A stretch of DNA of 64,000 nucleotides from JARKQH01 sp964631605 (GTDB lineage: Bacteria; Verrucomicrobiota; Verrucomicrobiia; Limisphaerales; UBA8199). Of the stretch, positions 34,321 to 42,111 are shown piece by piece. The DNA is taken from assembly GCA_964631605.1 (NCBI GenBank), contig CAZVYG010000012.1, positions 24,245-88,244 on the forward strand. The letters run 5' to 3'. Position 1 is the first letter of the stretch; each line of letters opens with the position of its first letter. The notes below the pieces were generated by a model. It was not told where the DNA came from and searched no databases. It saw nothing but the letters and a program-made list of their open reading frames with translations. Made by a program: the position numbers and the translations under genes.

Positions 34321-36102
34321 TCAGCAAAGACAGCCAAAATCGGCGAGCAGGACGGCGAACAGGTCGGTCCGGACGAATTTGGCGCCGGTCTGAAGGATGG
34401 CCTGGCGAATCTGGCGGTCGTCGGTGACCACGAACACCTTTTGGTCCAGGCTCTGGAGGTCCTTGAAAAGGAGGCGCGACACGATCATTTCATCGGCGCG
34501 GTCGCGTCCCGTGCCGCCGGAGTACTCGACAGAGACATTGGGGCTGACGGGCACGGACCGCGCGTCCGGGCCGTCGAAGCAAAGTTTGACCCTTAGGTTG
34601 GGCCGGTTCTGCGCGAGGCGCTCGACCATGCGGGTCAGCCGCTGGCGGGCGGCCGGGCCGGGATGTCCGTTTTCGTAATCCGCGCCGAAGACATCCTGCA
34701 GGGAGAAGAGGATGTTGTGTCCGTCCAGCAGGAGCAGGGCGGATTTGTTGCGGTAGAGGGTGTCGCGGAGTGACCAGCCGTTGTCGCCCTCGAAGGGGCG
34801 GGCGCGTTCCTGCAGGAGGCTGAACTTGCGCTGGAGGGCGTTGTAAACCCTGCGCGCTTCCGGACCGGCCAGCAGACCGGCTTCGCTCATCTGATCCACC
34901 ATCTGGCTCAGGCTCCGCACTTCCTCCCAGGTTCCGGCCGCGTTGATCCCGGCCAGCAGGCGGGAGACCACCTCCGGCGCGGGGGCGGCAAGGCCCAGCA
35001 GCCGCTCGAGCCGGGCGATCTCCGCCTCGAGCTCTCCAATGGTTGGCCGAAGCTGGGCAACGGGGGTCACCGCGTTTTGCAGGGCGGAGAGCAGCCGCTC
35101 GCGTGTTTCCCGCAGTGCGGCCAGGCGTTTCTCCAACTCCAGCCGGTTGCCGGCGTGGCGGTCCTGGCGTCCCTGCGCCTCGAGCACGGCGTCGGCTTTG
35201 GCCAGCAAATCGTGAGCTTTGGCCTGGGCGGTTTCGAGCGCCGCCTCCGTTTCCAGCGGTTCGCCCAGCCACTTGCGGACCAGCTTCGAGGTCTCCGCGC
35301 GCAGCCGCTCCGCCACGGTGACTTCCATTCGCTGGGACAGTTCGTCCAACCGCGCCTGCAGGCGCCCCAGGTCTTTGTCCCGCGCCGCGATTTGCGCCCG
35401 TGCCGCCTCCAGTTCCGCCCGCAACTGTTTTTTCTCGATGTCGGCCTCGGCCGCCTGCTGTTTGAGTTTTTCGAGGTAACGCTGTTTTTGCCGGCCCAGT
35501 TCCCGATTGAGCCGTTCGATGCTCTTTTTCTGGCTGTCAATCTGCGCCTCGAAGTCCGCCACCGTGGCTTTCCTGAAGGATTCCAGCAAATCGGTTGCGG
35601 GACGCTGCACGGATTCGGGCGGCGCCAGCTCTATTTCCAGTGGAAACACCAGCCGCTCCTCAATCACCGCTGTCATTGTTTGAACGGCGTGTTCCGGCGG
35701 ACCTTCCTTCGGCCTGGGTGGGACCGGACGCGAGACCTGCTCGATGGCCCACTCGTGAACGGGGTCCCGCGGGTCCACCAGCAGCCCCAGCAGGAGCAGC
35801 TCGCGTCCCATGATGCCCGCCAGGGGTTCGAAGCAGTGCTGCAGCGCGGCGAGGGAGAGGAAGGAGATCGTCTCCCGATACGGCAGCCCCACCTCCAGCA
35901 GCTTTACCAAACCCGGGTCAATGACTCCTTCTCCCCGCACCATGGCGTTGACCCGCGCCCGGATCATGTCCGGCCGCGTGAACCCGCCCGGGAGGCATTC
36001 CCGCCCCCACTCCGTGAGCATGTCAATGGGCAAAACCTCCAGCACTTCGACCAACGCCTCGGTCAAGTCGGGCGGCAACGAGAAATTCCTGATCTTCGGC
36101 AT
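34321..36102 (-). CDS. Coiled-coil protein with C-terminal NYN (PIN-like) ribonuclease domain
   Basis: No described protein comes to mind with this full architecture. Residues 1-150 form a helical N-terminal domain. About 175-390 is a long Glu/Arg/Ala/Gln coiled coil. About 455-593 is an NYN domain of YacP/Rae1 type: LLLLDGHNILF with Asp460, GRDRADEMIV with Asp534 and Asp537, and VVTDDRQIRQ with Asp561 and Asp562, the acidic residues expected for metal-dependent RNA cleavage. There is no signal peptide or membrane helix. The start at 36102 (MPKIRNF) is preferred to an upstream Ala/Gly-rich extension. An RNA-processing or RNA-degrading role is inferred from the domain. Confidence 0.75.
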   Translation of the reverse strand: MPKIRNFSLPPDLTEALVEVLEVLPIDMLTEWGRECLPGGFTRPDMIRARVNAMVRGEGVIDPGLVKLLEVGLPYRETISFLSLAALQHCFEPLAGIMGRELLLLGLLVDPRDPVHEWAIEQVSRPVPPRPKEGPPEHAVQTMTAVIEERLVFPLEIELAPPESVQRPATDLLESFRKATVADFEAQIDSQKKSIERLNRELGRQKQRYLEKLKQQAAEADIEKKQLRAELEAARAQIAARDKDLGRLQARLDELSQRMEVTVAERLRAETSKLVRKWLGEPLETEAALETAQAKAHDLLAKADAVLEAQGRQDRHAGNRLELEKRLAALRETRERLLSALQNAVTPVAQLRPTIGELEAEIARLERLLGLAAPAPEVVSRLLAGINAAGTWEEVRSLSQMVDQMSEAGLLAGPEARRVYNALQRKFSLLQERARPFEGDNGWSLRDTLYRNKSALLLLDGHNILFSLQDVFGADYENGHPGPAARQRLTRMVERLAQNRPNLRVKLCFDGPDARSVPVSPNVSVEYSGGTGRDRADEMIVSRLLFKDLQSLDQKVFVVTDDRQIRQAILQTGAKFVRTDLFAVLLADFGCLC

Positions 36103-36534
36103 ACGGCTTTCTTCTATGCCGGGTTCCCGGGCTTGTGTTCCGGAAGCGCCAGCCGCCGCGTGAGGTTCCAAGTTTTCAGTTTCAAGTTTTCCTTCGGTTC
36201 AGCCGGCCTTCGGGCCCTGCGCGAGTCGAGGTCGCCGGGGTGGGCTTGGTCAGCCGGGTGAGCCGCGCAACTTTGCGGATTTTTTTCCGCAAAGGCTTCG
36301 CAGGCGAGTTTCAGGCGCGGCTCCGGTTTCATGTCGTCGGCGGTGTCAGTTTATGACGTTGCAACACGTCTGCCAAACAGGTTTTGTCGAGGTCGGCCTG
36401 CTGGGGCAATTGCTCGGTGCGCGGCTTTGTCCCTTGGGGATGAAGAAACCAGCGGGTAATGGTTTGTCGCTGAAACCACCTAAACAGGCCAGATGCGTAT
36501 TGACGAACACGCCCGGCAGCGAAAGGATGAGGCC
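36103..36534. other. 432-bp divergent intergenic region
   Basis: This separates the NYN gene from the Gfo/Idh gene, which are transcribed away from each other, so promoters for both should lie here. I see no coding frame with support. A perfect hairpin with a T6 loop is at 36271-36294, and a GAAAGGATGAGG segment just before 36535 supplies the ribosome-binding site of the oxidoreductase. Confidence 0.5.
36271..36294. repeat. Perfect 9-bp hairpin with six-T loop
   Basis: CTTTGCGGA and TCCGCAAAG form a perfect 9-bp stem around a TTTTTT loop. There is no T-tract after it on either strand, so it is not a normal terminator. It lies mid-way in a divergent promoter region and could be an operator or mRNA leader structure. 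Confidence 0.45.
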
Positions 36535-37896
36535 ATGAATAATTCTGAGTCTGGCACCTCCCGCCGCGAGTTCCTCCAAACGACCACCCGTTTTGCCGCC
36601 GTTTCGGCGCTGGCTGGCCTGGCCTTGCCGCAGGTTCATGCCGCTGGCAGTGAGCTGATCCAGGTGGCGTTGGTCGGGTGCGGCGGGCGGGGCACAGGCG
36701 CCGCCGCCAACGCGCTGGCAACGCGCAGCGGCCCCATCAAGCTGGTCGCGATGGCGGATGTGTTTCCGGAGCGCCTGGCTCGCAGCCATGAAACCCTGCG
36801 CGAACAGTGCGGCGAAAAAGTCGAAGTGCCCCCGGACCGGCGGTTCATCGGTTTTGACGCCTACCAAAAAGCCCTGGATTGCCTGCAACCGGGCGACCTG
36901 GCGATTTTTGCCACGCCACCGGCCTTCCGCTGGGTGCATTTTGGGTATGCCATCGAGAAGGGCCTGCACTGTTTCATGGAGAAACCGTTGACGGTGGACG
37001 GGCCGACGACGCGAAAGTTTCTGAAGCTGGCCGAAGCCGCCGATCAGAAGCGTCTCAAAGTCGGCGTGGGTCTCATGGTGCGGCATTGCCGCGCACGGCA
37101 TGAGCTGCTCAAGCGCATCCAGGACGGAGAGATCGGCGACCTGACCCTGCTGCGGGCCTGCCGCATGGGCGGGGCGGCCGCGCAGACCGGTCGGCGGACG
37201 GCTGACGTGTCGGAGTTGCTGTGGCAGGTGCGGCGGTTTCACAGTTTCCTGTGGGCGAGCGGCGGGTTGTTCAGCGACTACAACATTCATCAGATTGACG
37301 AGTGCTGCTGGATGAAGGGCGCCTGGCCGGTCCAGGCGCACGGGTTGGGCGCGCGCCATTACCGGGGCGATTCGCTGGACCAAAACCTGGATGTCTATGC
37401 GGTGGAATACACCTTTCCGGATGGCACGAAGCTTTTGTTTAACGGTCGTCACCAGCCCGGCTGCCATTCCGAGTTCGCCAGCTACGCCCATGGCACCAAG
37501 GGTTCGGCCATCATCTCGACCTCCGGCCACACCCCGGGGCGCTGCCGCACCTTCAAAGGCCACAACTTCACCCGGGCAGACATGATCTGGGCGTTTCCCC
37601 AGCGCGAGGCCAGCCCCTATCAGCTTGAATTTGATGACCTGGTCGAGGCCATCCGCCGGGACCAGCCCTACAACGAGGCCGCGCGCGGCGCCATCGCCAG
37701 CCTGGTCACCTCGATGGGCCGCATGGCGGCCCACACCGGGCAGATCATCACCTACGAGGACATGCTGCAATGCGAGCATGAGTTTGCGCCGGAAGTGGAT
37801 CGCCTGACCCAAAACTCCCCCGCTCCCCTCCAGCTCGAGGCCAATGGCCGGTATCCCGTTCCCGAACCCGGCATCAAGCGCCAGCGGGAGTACTAA
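36535..37896 (+). CDS. Tat-exported Gfo/Idh/MocA family oxidoreductase
   Basis: This is an NAD(P)-dependent sugar oxidoreductase-like protein of 453 residues. A twin-arginine signal (SRREFLQTTTRF, 9-20) precedes the Rossmann motif VALVGCGGRGTGAA (about 43-56). EKPLTVDGPTTRKFL carries the conserved EKP, and the C-terminal half is the alpha/beta substrate domain with HQIDECCW. Exported Gfo/Idh proteins are abundant in Planctomycetes and Verrucomicrobia and are thought to act on sugars or glycosides; the substrate is not known here. Start 36535 has AAGGA upstream and gives the Tat signal at the N terminus. Confidence 0.9.
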   Translation: MNNSESGTSRREFLQTTTRFAAVSALAGLALPQVHAAGSELIQVALVGCGGRGTGAAANALATRSGPIKLVAMADVFPERLARSHETLREQCGEKVEVPPDRRFIGFDAYQKALDCLQPGDLAIFATPPAFRWVHFGYAIEKGLHCFMEKPLTVDGPTTRKFLKLAEAADQKRLKVGVGLMVRHCRARHELLKRIQDGEIGDLTLLRACRMGGAAAQTGRRTADVSELLWQVRRFHSFLWASGGLFSDYNIHQIDECCWMKGAWPVQAHGLGARHYRGDSLDQNLDVYAVEYTFPDGTKLLFNGRHQPGCHSEFASYAHGTKGSAIISTSGHTPGRCRTFKGHNFTRADMIWAFPQREASPYQLEFDDLVEAIRRDQPYNEAARGAIASLVTSMGRMAAHTGQIITYEDMLQCEHEFAPEVDRLTQNSPAPLQLEANGRYPVPEPGIKRQREY

Positions 37897-37976
37897 ACGC
37901 CGTGGGAAAACATTGCGCGGTGGAAAAGCATTGTCAAAAGCGTCTGAAGATCTAGTTTGAGATTTGAGATGGTACG

Positions 37977-38726
37977 ATGAAGACGTTTGCGGAACTTGGA
38001 TTTCCCGGCCGCCTGGTGGCGGTTGAGGGCCTGGATGGGTCGGGCAAATCCACCCAGATTTACCTGCTCAAGCGCTGGCTCGAGCTGCAGCGCCTCAAGG
38101 TTTACTTCAGCGAATGGAACTCGTCGGAATTGGTGAAATCCGCCACAAGCAAAGGGAAGAAGCGGGAGTTGCTCACCCCCACGACCTTCAGCCTCATTCA
38201 TGCGACCGATTTCGCCGACCGCTACGAACGCCACCTCGTTCCCCTCTTGCGGGCGGGCTACATCGTGCTGTGCGACCGCTACATCTTCACCGCCTTTGCC
38301 CGCGATGTCGTCCGCGGCTGCCCGCCCGAGTGGGTGCGCGGTCTTTACAGCTTCGCGGCGTTGCCGGACCTGACCTTTTTCTTCAAGGCGGATTTGGAGG
38401 TGTCGCTCCAACGCATTCTGGACGGACGCCCCCAGTTGAAGTATTTCGAGGCGGGCATGGATTTGCGCCTTTCGACTGATCCTTATGAAAGCTTTCGCAT
38501 CTTTCAGGGGCGCATGCTCGAGCAGTATCTTGCCATGAGCACCGAGTTCAACTTCCTTGTCGTGGACGCCAACCAGTTGGTCGAGAAACAGCAGGAACTG
38601 GTGCGGGAATTGGTGGCGCATCGCCTCAGCCTCCAGGATTTTCTGCGGGCTGAACGCCCCGTCCCGCCCCCGAGGGCGGTCCGCTCCCGTAAAACCCGGT
38701 CCCAGCCAGCGGAGGGGGAGGAATGA
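37977..38726 (+). CDS. Thymidylate kinase-like protein, first of tandem pair
   Basis: This 249-residue P-loop kinase of the TMPK family would phosphorylate dTMP or a related nucleotide. Walker A is canonical: GLDGSGKST (18-26). The DRY motif of TMPKs is in CDRYIFTAFARD, and the substrate region follows. The C-terminal 25 residues are Pro/Arg-rich and not part of the fold. Its stop overlaps the start of a paralogous gene (ATGA at 38723-38726), so the two are translationally coupled and may form one complex. Confidence 0.82.
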   Translation: MKTFAELGFPGRLVAVEGLDGSGKSTQIYLLKRWLELQRLKVYFSEWNSSELVKSATSKGKKRELLTPTTFSLIHATDFADRYERHLVPLLRAGYIVLCDRYIFTAFARDVVRGCPPEWVRGLYSFAALPDLTFFFKADLEVSLQRILDGRPQLKYFEAGMDLRLSTDPYESFRIFQGRMLEQYLAMSTEFNFLVVDANQLVEKQQELVRELVAHRLSLQDFLRAERPVPPPRAVRSRKTRSQPAEGEE

Positions 38727-39454
38727 AACGGGTCGCCCCGAATCATATCGTCGTGCCGCGGCGGACCCCGCGGCGCTTCTACGGGCACGGCATTCCCGGG
38801 GTGGACTTGGAGAAACTGGCGGGCCGGCTGATTGTGGTCGAGGGGGCGGACGGCTCCGGCCGCTCGACCCAGATCGCCATGCTGGTGGAATGGCTGGAAG
38901 GCAGCGGCCACGCCACCGTTCAGGTTGGGTTGAAACGCTCGACGCTCGTGAGCGAGGAGCTTGAACAGGCCCAGGAAGGCAACATCCTCAGCCGCACCAC
39001 GCTGAGCCTGTTCTATGCAACCGACTTTGCGGACCAGCTCGAGAACATCATTCTCCCGGCCTTGAAAGCGGGTTTCATCGTGCTGGCCGATCGCTACATC
39101 TACACCCTGATGGCCCGCGATATGGTCCGTGGCATGGATGAGGCGTGGCTGCGAAACCTCTACGGGATTGCGCTCGAGCCCGACGCGGTCTTTTACCTGA
39201 ACGTCCCGCCCGAGGAGCTGGTTCAGCGCGGTTTCGCCAAGAATGCGGCGCTGGACTACTGGGAGAGCGGGATGGACCTGGGCCTGTCGCGGGATATGTT
39301 CGACAGCTTCATGAAATACCAGGGTGCCATGCAGCAGACTTTCCGCAAACTCCAGGCGACCTACGGCTTTACCATTGTGGACGGCTTGCGCTCCATCGAA
39401 GCCATCAACGCCGATTTGCGGAAGAAAATCAGCGCCGTTCTGGCGGGGCACTGA
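38723..39454 (+). CDS. Thymidylate kinase-like protein, second of tandem pair, P-loop Lys replaced by Arg
   Basis: This is a 243-residue paralogue of the preceding gene, with similar TMPK segments such as DRYIYTLMARD and FYATDFADQLE. It has a 35-residue N-terminal extension. Its Walker A reads GADGSGRST (41-49), with Arg47 in place of the catalytic Lys. The codon is CGC, so this is not a one-base sequencing artefact of an AAR Lys codon. It may have altered or no phosphotransfer activity and act as a partner of the upstream protein; this is inference. The start is set by the ATGA overlap. Confidence 0.82.
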   Translation: MKRVAPNHIVVPRRTPRRFYGHGIPGVDLEKLAGRLIVVEGADGSGRSTQIAMLVEWLEGSGHATVQVGLKRSTLVSEELEQAQEGNILSRTTLSLFYATDFADQLENIILPALKAGFIVLADRYIYTLMARDMVRGMDEAWLRNLYGIALEPDAVFYLNVPPEELVQRGFAKNAALDYWESGMDLGLSRDMFDSFMKYQGAMQQTFRKLQATYGFTIVDGLRSIEAINADLRKKISAVLAGH

Positions 39455-39630
39455 TCTTTACAAAAACGTCACTTGATCGGCCGCGCGCCCTCTGCTTGCA
39501 TCGGCAAGGGTCGGCGCACGGCGGGCGGATGGCCCGGCCAGCCCGGCGCGGCGGGGATTGACCGTTGGCACACGAACCCGGAACCGGCAGGTTCCTTAAT
39601 CGGCTGGTGGCAACACCAGCCCACGACAGC

Positions 39631-40623
39631 ATGGCAGAAAGCAGCACCAAACCAGATTATTTCGTAGGCGTGGACCTGGGCGGCACCAAGATCCTGGCCG
39701 GCATCTTCGATAATTCTCTCAAGAACCTCGCCACCGCCAAGCTCAGCACCAAATCCCAGCGCGGCGTCGAGGCCGTGGTCGAGCGAGTCGCCCGCTGCAT
39801 TCAGGACGCGGTGGACGAAGCTGACCTCTCCCTCAAACAAATCGCCGGGGTGGGCATCGGCGCGCCGGGGTCGGTGGACTTCGATGCGGGTACGGTGATT
39901 TTTGCCCCCAACCTTGTGGGCTGGAAGGATATCACCCTGAAAAAAGACCTCGAGAAACTGCTCGGGGTGCCCGTTTTCGTCGAAAACGACTGTAATATTG
40001 CCGCCCTCGGGGTTTACGCCGCCGAGTTGAAATCCAAACCGCGCCACATGGTGGGCATCTTTGTGGGAACGGGCATCGGGGGCGGCATTGTCATTGACGG
40101 CCAACTCTACAGCGGTTTTGGCCACACCGCCGGCGAAATCGGCCACATGGTCCTGGAAGTCAACGGCCCCAAATGCGGTTGCGGCAACAAAGGCTGTTTC
40201 GAGGCTTTGGCCAGCCGGACCGCGATCTTCCAGCGGATCAAGGCGGGCATTAAAGACGGCCAAAAGACGCTTCTCACCGACATGCTCGGGGACGACCTGG
40301 ACGACCTCCGCAGCGGCGACCTTCGGAAGGCCATCCGCCGCGGCGACAAGTTCGTGGACAAGGTCATCGAGGAGGCCGCTGAATACATCGGCATCGCCAC
40401 CGCCAATCTCATCAACATTCTCAACCCGGAAGTGGTGGTGCTCGGCGGCGGCGTCATGGAAGCCCTCCAGGACGAAATGATGAGCGTGATCATCGAAACG
40501 GCCAGGGATTACGCCATGGCGGGCGCCATGAGAGGGGTCGAAATCGTCGCTTCCAAACTCGGCGACGATGCCGGCATCACGGGCGCCGCCGTGCTGGCCC
40601 GTCGCGAAGCGAAAAAAGCTTGA
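39631..40623 (+). CDS. ROK family glucokinase-like sugar kinase
   Basis: This is an ATP-dependent sugar kinase of 330 residues, most like bacterial ROK glucokinases. The N-terminal phosphate motif VGVDLGGTKILAG (about 10-22), the sugar-site GKxxxE-equivalent FVENDCNIAALG, the FVGTGIGGGIVIDG motif, GEIGHM and the zinc-binding CGCGNKGCFEALAS are all present. Start 39631 gives the family N terminus; upstream in-frame sequence is not conserved. A regulatory (repressor) ROK is excluded by the lack of an N-terminal helix-turn-helix. Confidence 0.93.
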   Translation: MAESSTKPDYFVGVDLGGTKILAGIFDNSLKNLATAKLSTKSQRGVEAVVERVARCIQDAVDEADLSLKQIAGVGIGAPGSVDFDAGTVIFAPNLVGWKDITLKKDLEKLLGVPVFVENDCNIAALGVYAAELKSKPRHMVGIFVGTGIGGGIVIDGQLYSGFGHTAGEIGHMVLEVNGPKCGCGNKGCFEALASRTAIFQRIKAGIKDGQKTLLTDMLGDDLDDLRSGDLRKAIRRGDKFVDKVIEEAAEYIGIATANLINILNPEVVVLGGGVMEALQDEMMSVIIETARDYAMAGAMRGVEIVASKLGDDAGITGAAVLARREAKKA

Positions 40624-40765
40624 ACAACGCGCCCGCCGTCCGGCTGTTGGGGTTGCTGAACCGGGCCGGGAGCGGTTGGCCAGCGCGGAGCCTTTGGGCG
40701 GGGTTGGGGGCAGCAACAGGCAGTCGCCGGTTTCAGCAAACGCCGGATTCCAGTATGATGATTTT

Positions 40766-42085
40766 ATGAAGCGTGGAATACTCCTCGGGTCATGCGGCTG
40801 CCTGCTCTTCCAAGCTGCTTTTTCGGCTCAGTTCGGCATCTCCTCCCAAGGCAGGGATGGCCGGATCACGTGGGCCGGGGCGTTCACGAACGGGGTGGTG
40901 ACGATCGAGACGGCGGATCGGCTCGGCGGGGGATGGTCGGTGCAGCGAAACCACTTCACCACCAACGCGGCCGGCGCGGGGCGGGTGGAGCTTTCGTCGG
41001 GCAACACCTTTGTGCGGCTGCTGATGGTGGATATCTCGACCAACACGCCGCGGCACTACACCAACCTGCTGGAGTCCTATGGCATTCTCGAGACCGTCGC
41101 AGGCCGGGGGCTGAGCAATTCCGACACGAGCCAATGGCTGCCGGCTTACGAAGGCGAGTGGGCGACGAACGTTTGTTTGTCGCGGCCGCACATTTCGTTT
41201 GGCGACTCGCGGGGGAACGTGTTGATCGTGGATCAGCGGAGCTCCTCGGTGCTGATCGTGACGCCGGAGGGGCGGCTCCACACGTATGCGGGAACGCATA
41301 TCGCCGGGGACAACGGGGACGGACCGGCTTATGCCACCAACCTTCATCTCAATAATCCGAATGGCGGCTGGCTGGGAACCAATGACGTGCTCTACGTGCT
41401 GGACACCGAGAATGCCAAGGTTCGCAAGATCACACCGGAGGGCATCATGACGACGATGTTTACGGCGCCCAATCCGATGGGGGATGGCCGCGCCTTTTGG
41501 GTCAAGAGCGATGAATCGCTGGTTTATTTCGGGTCGGGCGGGACGGCGACCAGCGGGGCGGCGACCAATCTTTACCGCTGGACTCCGACTGGGGGGGTGA
41601 TGCTGGTCCGCAACGATTTCAAGGAGCTGGGCAACATTGTGGGGGACGAGCGCACGGGGGATTTGTATGTCAGCGACCGGGGAGCCAACCGGGTCTATCG
41701 CCTGAGCACCAACAACGTGCTCACGCCGATCGCCGGCAACGGCACCACCAGCGGGGGCGGGGAAGGGGCGCCGGCGCTGGAAACGGGCCTGATCGCGCCG
41801 CGTTGCGTGGCGTTTCTCCCCAACGGCGGCTGGTTCACGTGCGAGCATGACCCTGGCAACCGCATTTGGTATATTGACCCGGCCGGCATCATTCACCGCT
41901 GGATCAACGGGGCCAAGACCAACGCCTTCCGCGTCGGGGATGGCGAGTGGTTTTACGCCAATCCCGATCTGCCCAAAGTCTCCCGCGTGCGCGCCGTCAT
42001 CCCGGACCCGGCCGGGAACCTGATCATCACGGAAAGCAATTACGGCTACGTCCGGCGCATCCGCTTCCAGCGGATGGCTCCGTAG
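40766..42085 (+). CDS. Exported NHL-type beta-propeller protein
   Basis: The 439-residue protein begins with a signal peptide (MKRGILL...FSAQF, about 1-23). After a short beta domain (about 25-100) come repeated NHL-like blades: GRLHTYAGTHIAGDNGDG, DVLYVLDTENAKVRKITPEG, LYVSDRGANRVYRLSTNN and a last one with NLIITESNYGYVRRI. Such propellers bind ligands or partner proteins; no catalytic residues are evident. The ATG at 40766 is the only start that puts the signal peptide at the N terminus. It is followed 26 bp later by another exported protein, probably in the same operon. Confidence 0.85.
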   Translation: MKRGILLGSCGCLLFQAAFSAQFGISSQGRDGRITWAGAFTNGVVTIETADRLGGGWSVQRNHFTTNAAGAGRVELSSGNTFVRLLMVDISTNTPRHYTNLLESYGILETVAGRGLSNSDTSQWLPAYEGEWATNVCLSRPHISFGDSRGNVLIVDQRSSSVLIVTPEGRLHTYAGTHIAGDNGDGPAYATNLHLNNPNGGWLGTNDVLYVLDTENAKVRKITPEGIMTTMFTAPNPMGDGRAFWVKSDESLVYFGSGGTATSGAATNLYRWTPTGGVMLVRNDFKELGNIVGDERTGDLYVSDRGANRVYRLSTNNVLTPIAGNGTTSGGGEGAPALETGLIAPRCVAFLPNGGWFTCEHDPGNRIWYIDPAGIIHRWINGAKTNAFRVGDGEWFYANPDLPKVSRVRAVIPDPAGNLIITESNYGYVRRIRFQRMAP

Positions 42086-42111
42086 CGGCTGCCATCCTCC
42101 CTTCAATCCCC

